Positions 9,710 through 19,400 of a DNA stretch of 23,666 nt are shown here, piece after piece. Numbering within the stretch: the stretch's first letter is position 1; the number at the start of each line of letters is the position of its first letter. The notes under the pieces are model-generated. The model saw nothing but the letters and a program-made list of their open reading frames with translations. It did no database searches and had not been told where the DNA came from. The stretch comes from Haplosporangium gracile (lineage: Eukaryota > Mortierellomycota > Mortierellomycetes > Mortierellales > Mortierellaceae). Both the position numbers and the translations under genes were made by a program. The stretch covers positions 1 through 23,666 of the forward strand of contig JAAAUF010000658.1 in the NCBI GenBank assembly GCA_015499985.1. The letters run 5' to 3'.

Positions 9710-10138
9710 TACGCTTGCCCATGTTCTTGTCGTAGTTTATGTCTTGATTCTACGGATATTCACACGACATTCGCAATTTTTCGCAATGCACTAATCGAGT
9801 CCATTGCATAAAGGAAAGAAAACAAAAAGTAGGAAAGAGCGCGAAGGATGGCAAGACGGACTTTGCTCTCGACAAAGTCCCGAGACAGACAAACCATGGG
9901 TTGCTTGATGCTCTTGACAGTGTCCCGATCCAGAACCAAGATAGGTCGCTGGACCTTTGCCGCAGCTGTAGCATCAGGAGATGCCCGAAAGAGCTCGCGA
10001 GAAAGGCAGTGTGTACGTGTATATATCGCACCTTTACCCTACATAGTGGTCGAGATCCAATTTTTTTGTTTGAGCTTTTTCTTTTTTTTTTTTGCATATC
10101 GCAGTAGAAAATAAGGGGGGAAAGCAACAAAGTATACC

Positions 10139-10173
10139 ATGCCATGCCATGGCATACCGCGCCATACCGCAGC
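10139..10173. repeat. CATGC-type tandem and palindromic cluster
   Basis: Overlapping CATGC units run into the 12-bp perfect palindrome ATGCCATGGCAT, followed by two copies of CCATACCGC-like sequence. The cluster sits in the gene-poor region. Confidence 0.7.
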
Positions 10174-10644
10174 GAATGTGTCTGTTTTTGGTCAACGAGA
10201 AGGGATGAAGGAGGGGGTTAAGGAGAAAAATGGATGCAAAATGCAAAGCATCCATTTTTTGTTTTTTTTTGTTTTTTACTTCAAACCGGGCAAAACCACG
10301 AGAGCAGAACCGTTGTATTTGATTACATGGCCGCTCAAGAGCACAAAATGATCAAACAAAGAAAAAAAACGAGGGACTAACACAAAACAAGGCATGATAT
10401 ATTGGCCTTAATTACAGATGTTACATTTTTTCTCCACTTTCTAGTTTCTACTCTCAAACATAGCGTGGTTCATATATGAGTCCGCATTGCCGCGAATTTG
10501 TTTTACGATTTGTCTGACTAGAAAAGGAGCATTAGGAAAAAAGAGGGGTGAAGGGGCTAGGATTGAAAGAAGGAGAAGGAGGCTCAGCCGAGGAAGGTCG
10601 ACAAATATATCCATCTCGTTTATGCTTATATCGGGAAAAGTCAC

Positions 10645-10691
10645 CTGCATAGGTTCGATAGTGAGCGTGCGACTCCGCACGATTCATGCAG
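10645..10691. repeat. Nested inverted repeats (two-stem structure)
   Basis: The outer arms CTGCAT (10645-10650) and ATGCAG (10686-10691) enclose a GC-rich hairpin, CGTGCG (10666-10671) and CGCACG (10676-10681), with a 4-nt loop. Each arm pairs perfectly over six bases. Confidence 0.7.
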
Positions 10692-13600
10692 CTGAAGCAA
10701 AGAGAGAGGAAAGAGCAGAAGAGAAAAATTGTAAAAAGCAGGCAGGCGATAACAGGTATCTCCCTTCAATCCATCCCCCTTGTCGTCTCTATTTTTTGAA
10801 TGCTTCATGCTTAACCGACTGACTGACTGATTGCTACGACGACCCCTTAGCAATTGGGGGGTAACAAAGAAAAAAACAGGAAGAGGAAGAAGAAGAGAGA
10901 AGGAGGCAAGCATAAGAGCGCAAAGATGTGTGTGTATGTAAGAAATGAGACCATGAATAGCGAAACAAAGTAGATAGATGGAATGAGATGGGCGAAATGA
11001 GGGTGGATAATGGCGATTAGCCACCCGCTCAAAGAGACAAAAAAAGGAAAGTAATCACCGAGAACAGCGACAAACAGTCGACGTCCATTGCGATTGAGCT
11101 AATGGCAGAGGCATGTTGAGTTCCGAAACGAGAGGGAGGTGCAGGAGGTAGAAGATAATAAGGTAATAGGCCACCTAGGAAAGAGAGCAGTTTGCCTTGG
11201 TTTTTTGTAGCAATTGAACAAACATTACCTCTCGCGTTTCTTATGTGATATGCAGGTCAATACTCTAACCATTGTTTTCTGGACTTTTTTCCACTTGCTC
11301 TCCATTTCCAAAGAAACATAGATCGGTCAATTGTTTTAGGTGCGTTCAAGGACCAGGTCAACTCGGAATAATACTTCTTTAAAAATGAGTTTGTCTTTGC
11401 ATAAAAATGTCTTTTAATCCCTTTTTTTTTCTATCCTCTCTTGGTCCTTCCCTCTTCCGTTCGACGATTCTTTTCACAATAAAGACAGAACAAAGACTGA
11501 CGGGCTGACGGACGGAGAGCCTGGTGTCATGTCGGCATCTGTGTCGGTATCAGTGTGAGGGGCAGGAGGGAAGAGAGACAGAGAAAGGGGGAGTGAGAGA
11601 ATCAAGAGGGCATAAGAAAGGGAAGGATGGATGTCTTTTTAACCCCTTTGAACAATGTTTCGGTTTCTGTTACAAGGCCACCCAGTTCATTTTTGTTTTC
11701 CCCTCTGGACAGATACAAAACACGAGAAATACTTTGATATAGGGTAGTGATTGCTTGCAAATGAGAGGGAGCTTGTTTCTGGAGACAGTCTCCGTCACTT
11801 TTTCCTTGCTCACCCTGTTCCTGTCCCTGTCCTTGTCATCATCCACTCGGGCACCGATTCGTTATTACCCACCACCCTCCGTCATAACTCTCTCTTTTGT
11901 TGTCCAGAAAAGGACTTTCATAAACCCAGCCACCTCCTTTGAGAATTGTTTCAAGAATACTTCTACGCATTCTGGAGACCTTTTGTGGAGCATATGAAGG
12001 ACGAGAAAAAAAAAAGAGAGAGAGCCAGGCTGAACGTCATTTATATGATGTTTCCCATAAATGTCTTCTCCGATACCACGCGATTGGCCGCGTGCCAGTC
12101 AGGTTCGTCGGGCGCACTGGAGGATACGATTGGTTCTTCGAAAATAAAGTTTACTCCGACTGGGCCCTGGCTTCTTTTCTTTGCTTGGTTGTTTGTGGTA
12201 TCCCTCGTTTTCGTGAGTTCTCTGTGGTTGGGTATCAGACTTAGGATAGAACGATGATGATGATGATGAGAAAGAGAGAGGGAGAGAGGAGAAACAGGGT
12301 CTGATGGAATCATGCCCTAACAGCCTCTCTCTCTTGTCCGTCTGTCCGGTCGCCACCAGCTCCGGTTCGAAATCGGGCCAAGGGTCCTCCTCCCTTCCTT
12401 CGGCTTTTCCATGTCGTGACCCAAAAAAAGGGCGAAAGCAGAAAGAGTTTGATCACACTTTTCGAATTCTAAACTTCCGGTGAATGGTCGGTCGAATGCT
12501 TTGCATGTGGTTTTTCTTTTGGTGGAAGAGGGGTCGTTCGGTCGCTTGAAGGGTATAGTGGAATAGAAAAAGGATCATGAATATGGCAAACACATACCCA
12601 TCAAATGAAGGCATATGACCATAGGGTAAACGGGATTGATAATGGCTTTTTTGCTTGCTGTTGTTACGCATCCATCTTTGCATCCATTCTCCCATCTCCA
12701 CCCGCGCGAAAGAAGAGCAGCGTGACCTTTTTACCGCTCTTCCTCATTCTTTTTCTTCCTTCTACTCTAAACACGTCCACGCCGAACAGCAAGAATAGTA
12801 AGAAAAAGGACCATATGAGAGATCGGAGGGGAGAGGAAGAAGGGTGCATGCGATGCGTGTTGCGGGTGGCACAAAAGTAGTGTCGAATCAAAAAAAAAAA
12901 AAACCATCGATCCGCTCAATACGACAACAAAGTGTGTATGTCCCGTGTAGCTTGGCATGCTCTTCCCTTCCTTCCCTTTCTTCCTCTCATCTCCTTATTT
13001 ATTTTCTCTCCCTTTCTCCTCCCACATGATGGGATGACCACAATGAAATAAGCATGCAGATAAAATAAAATAATAGGGTACGAAATTACGGTCGCACCGA
13101 CCGGCTGACATGTCCCTCTTTCTTTGCTCTCTACTTGCCACCTGTCACTTGTTACTTAGCGCTGCCTTTATTATTTGCTCCTTTACACGGTAAATGCCAA
13201 TGGAGGTGGCTGTAAGGTAAGGCAGGGTCGAAAGAAGAATTTGGGATAAATGCGCAAACACACCGAGATGAAGCGGTGGCTATTACTACCACAACGCGCG
13301 AATTGAATAGGCTGGACATGGAGATGGCCCCTATAGATGTGCACTTCACAAGATGTGGGGAGAGACAAAGATAGCATTTGCCTATTGCCATGCCACTTCA
13401 GCCCGTTAGTGTTCTGATGATGATTTAGATGAGACGGTAGGTATGTGGATGAGAGCAAAATTTGTATTAGGAGAGTCGATGAATACTAATGGACGTGATG
13501 GATGGTATGTTTATATGTTTGTACTGTATGAAATGTAGGGTAGTGGTGGCTCACGACCGAGGAGTGACCATCACCGCCTCTTCCCTCACCTTGCTCATTT

Positions 13601-14192
13601 CCCCTGTTTCCCCTGCTTTACCGTACTTGAAGCATAGCATCTCAAACATATGGCTCGAATGGGGGCTAGGAGAGTAAACGGCTTGTGGTAAGGGCTGTTG
13701 CTCATCCACATACCCCTACAAACTGTGGTTATTTTATGAGATGTATGTGGAAAGTGTAAACTATTTTTTTTTTTCAGAAATAGATGGACGGACGCTTTGT
13801 TCGGAATCGTTTGCCTTTTATGTCCATCCACTCACTCTCACGTAGTCGTGGCCTAACTTTCAATGGCACAATAAAATACCATTTCTTTCTCTGTTGTTTA
13901 GATCGACACTACGCCCAACGTGTGTGTGTGCGTGTGGCATCTTAATTTCTATTGTCCATTCGTCATCTCTATTGACATCCTATGCGAATAATGATTCGTT
14001 GTTTGTGTTTTTGTGATGGTGATGTTGATGCCTAAAAGATCGACGTATGGACTCCTCAAAACATACGGTGAAGAAAACACTATCAGATTGATGCTATTAG
14101 CTTCTTTTTTTTTTCTATCATCGTTGGTTAATGGGTCATAATTAATAGGCGATCAACCATCACCATCCCTCCTTACCAGAACCAGGCAGACC

Positions 14193-14411
14193 CTATTTAC
14201 TAGTTTCTACAATTCCCATTTCTCCATCATACATTTTTCCTTTTTTTTTCGTATTCTTTTGAATCTCTGGCAGAACCGACACTCGTCCTCTGGGCGTCTC
14301 CAAGTGGCCTGAATAGAAAATACAAAAGAGGGCGGCAAAAAGGATGATGGTGGCCAATTGACTACTTGTAGCCGCCTCTACTCCCTCCAAGGCGGAACTC
14401 CTCTCGTCCAT
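14193..14411 (-). other. Possible small ORF with one hydrophobic segment (weak candidate)
   Basis: Reading from ATG at 14411 on the minus strand gives 72 residues beginning MDERSSALEG. They include a hydrophobic stretch, LATIILFAALFCIFY, near residues 20-34, followed by a polar, basic tail. The N-terminal part does not look like translated low-complexity sequence, unlike the other frames here. Codon use is not clearly biased and no promoter is evident. It may be chance or one exon of an undetected gene. Confidence 0.2.
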
Positions 14412-14870
14412 GTCTTCCCCCCAATGGTCATTTTGACTTTTGTAGAGAGAAGACGATCCGAGAGGGGCCAAGCAGTATATCAGCAATATGGATGGATGAA
14501 GAAAGTGCAAAAATGGCAGACAGTAAATGGGACGGACAAAGAAGAAGGGGGAGGATGGTAACAGCAAGCAAGCAGGCAAAGCAAGGGTTGTGGACGAGGA
14601 GGCAAGTATCAAAAGCGAGAAACAATGGACAGGAAAAAAAAAAAGAGGGTTGCATGTGTGTGTGTGTATGTTGCACTAAGCAATAACCAATTGAATTCAA
14701 ATCAACAATCAATAAATATACTTTTTTCAACTGAATGAAGAAATAATTCAATCGGAAGCGAAAGAGAAAAGAGGGAAAAAAGCACGAGTGAGACCAAGCA
14801 CATAAGCACACGACTTTGATGGCAGGCAGACAGGCAGATGGGCAACTCACATAACAAAAAAAAAAAAAAA

Positions 14871-15324
14871 ATGGTTTTTCTTTTTCTTTGTCCTCCTCTT
14901 TTTTTCACTTATTTCTGTCTTTCTTCCCATTTGACCTTTTTTTTTCTTTTCGTTTTTTCTCCATTGATTTATGTCTTTCTCCATTTCTCCATTGTTTTCT
15001 CTCTTTCTTCTTTAAGTCTCTCTTTCTTCTCTCATTCTCTCTTCTCTCTTTGTTTGTCTTCCTCTTTGTCGCCATCACTCTCTCTTCTCCGCTCTCATTC
15101 CAATACCACACTCCCATTGCCCTGCTTTCACCTTCCCCGCCTACATCCCTCCTTCTCCACCAAAAGGAAGACCCTTACACTCACCTTACACAAAAAACAA
15201 CTCCGCCCTATCTTTGCACTAGTCTTTCCTGCACTTGTCTTTAACTCATTCGTACACACGTCCAACCACTCTTCAACTTATATCCATACTGTCGTCCCTC
15301 AGCGTAGCATCGCTTGCTGCAGCC
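14871..15324 (+). promoter_or_regulatory. Pyrimidine-rich upstream region and leader of the 384-aa protein gene
   Basis: Strongly T/C-rich sequence covers the 450 nt before the start codon at 15325, and there is no ATG from about 15000 to 15324. ATGs at 14871 and near 14967 open frames out of phase with the CDS, so the transcript probably starts downstream of them. A TATA-like AATAAATATAC lies near 14710, rather far upstream. Confidence 0.5.
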
Positions 15325-16479
15325 ATGATCAGCTTCATCAATCCTCTTCACAACAGAGACCACCACCAGGTCGCACCCTCCACTCCTTCTCCTTCCTCTC
15401 CAAAATCATTTCCACATTCACATTCCCTCTCACGCCAGCAACAACAACATAATCAATTCTATCAAAGCAAGGATCAACTCCACCCCGACCAAGAGAATCC
15501 TTCAGACCACAACAAGCCAAGATACTACTCCATATTCAGCGAACTCACCACCCAGGTCGACCAGCGTGAGCGTGCCCTTCAGCAGTTTCCTTGCGAGGAG
15601 CGCCATTCGTACAACCCCCACTATCAACATAACCTCGTCTCCTCCCCTACTTATTCGCCCCCTCCTACGCTCTGCCCTTCCTCCGCCGGATCATCACCTT
15701 CCTCTGCCTACTCCTCCAACAGCTCAAACTTGTCTCTCTCAAGAGCAACCGGCACTCGCATCTTGAACCAGGAGCAGTCCAACAAGCAGCAACAGGACCA
15801 CCACTACTACCGCCATTACAATCGTCGCCAGAACCAGCGCCATTATGCCTACCAGCAGCAGAACGAGCACTACTATGATGATTGGATGTTTGGAATTTCT
15901 GAGGATGATAGCTACAATGGTGGCGCCTCCATGACCTGTGCTCAGCCTCAAGATCCTCTTGTCCTTGTCAGTACCTCCTCTTCGTCGAAGGATCCCTCTC
16001 TGAACGGATCTTTACGGTCCTCCATCACGCGCAAGGTCTCTAATGGTTCTCTGTCTGTCGCCACCCAGATCCCGGCTAAGAACCACCGACCCACAGTCAC
16101 GTTCTCTCCCGTAGTTCTCCATCACCCTGCACCGGGCCAGGAGTGCACCGCCTTGCTGTCGCCGTCCTTTGCGGTCTCTTCCCAATCATCTGCTCCCGCC
16201 AAGCTTTTGTCTAGCATTGCAGAATCTCCGAAGGGTCTGAACAGTAGCATGGCGTTGACTGCTGCGAAAGCCGAACCGACCATGGTCGTCCAAAAACAAT
16301 TACAAGAGCCAGCTTGTGCCGGTCGCATGACTGCCAAGCAGTCTTTGATGCGCATTGCCCAACTTTCTAAGGATCAAGATGGTTGGTGTTCCCACAAGGC
16401 AGGCCAATATACCCAGGGCTATGCCGAGGCCCGATCCCGCGGGATGAAGCTTGACGGTTGCCGTACACGTCGTCTTTAA
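15325..16479 (+). CDS. Hypothetical low-complexity protein (384 aa)
   Basis: Single exon from ATG at 15325 (context GCCATGATC) to TAA. The open frame runs upstream to a TTG at 15235, but there is no earlier in-frame ATG. I do not recognise a domain. Residues 1-150 are rich in Ser, Pro, Gln and His. Residues 154-187 form a His/Tyr/Gln/Arg-rich patch (DHHYYRHYNRRQNQ and following). Residues 190-335 are Ser-rich, with a less degenerate RPTVTFSP segment at about 255-262. The last 47 residues, from KQSLMRIAQLS to the basic end CRTRRL, look most like a conserved module and contain two of the protein's few Cys. There is no signal peptide or membrane segment. Composition suggests an intrinsically disordered, possibly phosphorylated regulatory protein, but that is only inference. 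Coding status is supported by a long ATG-initiated frame, C-ending codons in the middle and C-terminal parts, and the ATG-free leader. Confidence 0.75.
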   Translation: MISFINPLHNRDHHQVAPSTPSPSSPKSFPHSHSLSRQQQQHNQFYQSKDQLHPDQENPSDHNKPRYYSIFSELTTQVDQRERALQQFPCEERHSYNPHYQHNLVSSPTYSPPPTLCPSSAGSSPSSAYSSNSSNLSLSRATGTRILNQEQSNKQQQDHHYYRHYNRRQNQRHYAYQQQNEHYYDDWMFGISEDDSYNGGASMTCAQPQDPLVLVSTSSSSKDPSLNGSLRSSITRKVSNGSLSVATQIPAKNHRPTVTFSPVVLHHPAPGQECTALLSPSFAVSSQSSAPAKLLSSIAESPKGLNSSMALTAAKAEPTMVVQKQLQEPACAGRMTAKQSLMRIAQLSKDQDGWCSHKAGQYTQGYAEARSRGMKLDGCRTRRL

Positions 16480-19400
16480 ACAAGCGATCGGACAGGCCTT
16501 TCTTACTCTCCATGGAGGACGAGACGCGTAAACAAAACAACACCAATTGGCAACACCGTGCCACCCTTTCTTTTTCTTTTCTCTTTTTTTTTTCTCTCTT
16601 TTTCTTTTCTCTTTTCTCTTGTAATCTTTCGGAGCCTTTTTTCATCTTCGCCTCCCTACCCTTTCTCATTGTTCTTTTCTTTGTTCTTGTATATTTTTTT
16701 TCGCGTCTAGTGTATTCCTATTGTAAAACATTTCAAAAACCTTTCAAGGTTGTTTCATAGTTTCTTCAAAGAAAACCCTAATTGTATAAAATTGTTCTTT
16801 TACTTGAAAACTCTGCCCTCTCAATGTTCAATGATTTTTGTTGTTGATGTATGTGGTGTATGCATGGTCTACGGAGGAAAAGTGCCTGACATGCTCGCTG
16901 GCTGGCTGTATGATGAGGTAGATATGTTGTTTGGTCCCATGGGACAATTGAGTTGTCTGTCATACAGAGAATCTCGCAGGACCTGGGAGAAAAACAGAGA
17001 GCTTGTTTGTGTTCTTTGTGTATCTCGCGCTCGTTCCATGACCTCATTGACTCTTTCTTCCCTCCTTCTCTCTTCTTCTTCCTTCGTTCCTTCCTTCTCA
17101 TCATCATCCTTCCTTCTCTGTCCACTTCGTTCCCTTTTTAAGAGCACATGTGCCCGCTCAGGCATTTTCAAAAAGTAAAACGAAGGAAAACAAGAAAGAC
17201 GCGATGCTGTTCGTCAAGCCATTGTGACACCAAAAGACCTTTTTTTTTGAGCCATAAAAAAATAAATGGTTTATGGACGTTTTTATTTTATCGGGGCTTT
17301 CTCCCTTCCTCCTGTGCCAAGAGAAGGGGGGGAGGGGGAGGGGGGAAGGATAAACAGACAGGAATAATGTACACGGAACACAAGACGTGCCTTTCCCATC
17401 ATTGGTTTATTTGTTTTGTTCTACGCCTTTTGTAGCTACGTGTTGGAGAAAGGGAAGAGGAGGGTGGAGAGTGGTTAAACCCTGTGGGGATAAACGAAAA
17501 TAGGGGGTGCAGTGTACAGTGCTGCACACGAGAGGTTGCGCAAGCGAATGGGAAAGGGAGAGGGATAGAGAGAAGATGGCAATACAGATAGACAGTAGAT
17601 GATGAGTATGTGTGCGTAACGAGTGACAAAGGGTGAAAATGGCTAGGAGATACGAGATACGAAAGGTGGGCGAGAAAAAGGGAGATAGAGAAGGGGGGGG
17701 TTCAGGAAGGCAGTAACAGGTAGGAAGGGTGAGACGGGTTGGGTTTGATTTCTGCCCGAGCGAAACGAGTACGCGAACCAGGCGAGAGGAGAGAGAGAGA
17801 GTAGGACAAGGTTGACGCGTTCTTGAACTTTTGGAGTATGCGTCCGTTCGTGTCTCTTTCTTTGTCTCTCTCGTTTTTCTCTATCCTCTCTCTTTGTCTC
17901 TCTATTTTCTTTCTTTGTTTCTCTATCTCTCGGTTTTTTCATTTATCGTTTTCCCTTGCTTACCTGAGTATCAAAGCACGTTCATCTTCATCTCCTCCGC
18001 GCGCAATAATAGAGATGTCAAGGAGGCACCGGCGCCTTTTTTCCCCCCTGTTCATTCTCATCTCTCGTTATATCTGGCAGATGCATGGGGAGAGAGAGGA
18101 TGGAGAGGATGGAGAGAATTGAGGCCGAGATCGCAACAGAAATGAACGATAGACGCAGCTCACGGCTCACCAACTCACCAGTCATTCACTACACTATCCC
18201 CTATATGCTTACCGCATATTCATGTATCTTTTAATTTTGCATATGCAGTATATAACTATAGTCTATCTTTTATCTGCCTATAGGGTCCCGGATAGGTGCA
18301 AATCAACACTAGCGCCTTTAAAAATGACGCTTTATGAACGAATCCTACTCTCCTTACTGCTTTTCCCTCTCGTCTTTACTTCTTTTTCTGCTCTTCAGTT
18401 GGGGTAGTTTTTTTAGCAGGGTCTGGCTCAGAGCCAAGTTCAGGGACACAATTATTTGCATGAACTACCCTCTTTTTTTTCATCCTCTCCCTTTCTTTCC
18501 TTTGCCCCTTTCTCTCTCCAGCCCTCGTATACGCATATCGCATATGAAATGTGTGCTCTCACTCTTCTCTGTTTCATATCCGAGAAAAAGTAAAAGTAAG
18601 TGCGCCAGCCAGGCAGAATTGAGAAACGCCAGATGATAAGGAGCGCAACTGTGATGCGATTCGATGTGATGAGGCGTTGGGAGTGTTCTAAGGTAGTTGG
18701 TTTCCTGAAATATCAACATAAGTGGAGGTGGAGGCGAAGATGACTTTCTCTTCCTCTCTTTTCCTACATGACGAAGGCAGGCAACCAGGCTGCGCGAGGA
18801 GTTGTGTGGTTGTTGTCAGGTGGTATATACTATATAGATACCGCACGCAGATAGCAAATTACAAAAATTATTCCCGACTGGGAAGCCAAAAAAAAAAAAC
18901 GCGAAAAAATAAAATGCGGAGTGCGTAAGTTCCCAGCTGCTGCAAATTGGGGTCATTCTGGGAGTTCATTTCCGGCATGGGAAGAATTATCCCTAAACTC
19001 AAAGCCAATCCCCGTTGCTTCTATTCTGGGGTCTGGGAAGAAAAATGAATAGAGAAATGAACTGCAAAAAGTGGGCTCCAGAACGCGGAATAAAGACAAT
19101 TCCAACGGAAGATATGCAGTGAGACCAATGGTAATTGCTATGAAAAAAGATATGAATGCGTTCAATGATGTACCCGCTTCTACCCGCCTGATGCTGGGAG
19201 CCATAATGGTTTCCCGTTCCCAGAACTTCCCCTGAACGCGACTTTCAAAAAAATGAACTTTTTTGTTTCATCTCTTTTCCTGTGACTGCCCTATCACCGA
19301 CGTATGTCGTTTGCATTTTGACCTCCTTGCTGTTCATTCATTCGTTCGCACACCTCTGTCCAGCTGTCATCCCGCCAGGCGAACGGGATCCTTTTGAGCA
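16480..19400. other. Intergenic region, no convincing gene; 3' UTR then kinase upstream region
   Basis: The left part is the T-rich 3' flank of the 384-aa gene, with long TTTTC tracts around 16565-16620. The remainder contains GA-rich and TC-rich blocks, a GGGGGAGGGGGAGGGG-like purine stretch near 17326-17346, and an AT-rich patch at about 18190-18290. A minus-strand frame at 18953-19204 (83 codons, ATG start) has no recognisable similarity. Two tiny upstream ORFs precede the kinase: 19253-19285 and 19304-19321. I found no tRNA or mobile element. Confidence 0.5.

Larger units (their letters stand above)
8042..14870. other. Long gene-poor region, no convincing coding sequence
   Basis: I examined the open frames on both strands and none shows codon bias, a recognisable domain or plausible splicing. 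Most are low-complexity frames read through T-rich or A-rich sequence. Visible contents are a CCAAT motif near 8276, a GTT repeat at 8487-8516, a TCCATG hexamer repeat at 9654-9677 followed by a G17-T6-C6 tract, small inverted repeats at 10139-10173 and 10645-10691, short GA, GAT and GT repeats, and numerous A or T homopolymers. No tRNA with a proper B box and no transposase remnant was found. Spliced genes with very short exons, or noncoding transcripts, cannot be excluded. Confidence 0.55.

Noticed and set aside
11946..12257. Open frame with a hydrophobic C-terminal segment (WLLFFAWLFVV).
   Set aside because: It starts at TTG, has no codon bias, and an overlapping frame is equally open; likely chance.
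12359..12380. GGTTCGAAATC resembling a tRNA B box.
   Set aside because: The T-stem does not pair properly, and no A box, anticodon arm or acceptor stem can be drawn around it.
14838..15452. A 204-codon open frame overlapping the start of the 384-aa gene.
   Set aside because: It consists almost wholly of Phe, Ser and Leu from T/C-rich leader sequence and is out of frame with the better-supported CDS.
16962..16975. ATACAGAGAA, which matches the U6 snRNA ACAGAGA box.
   Set aside because: The AGC triad and the surrounding conserved U6 sequence are absent, as is a downstream T terminator at the right distance.
18953..19204. Minus-strand 83-codon frame with a hydrophobic stretch.
   Set aside because: It has an ATG but no codon bias, promoter or recognisable similarity. 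I looked for terminal inverted repeats that would make the region a small transposon and found none convincing.
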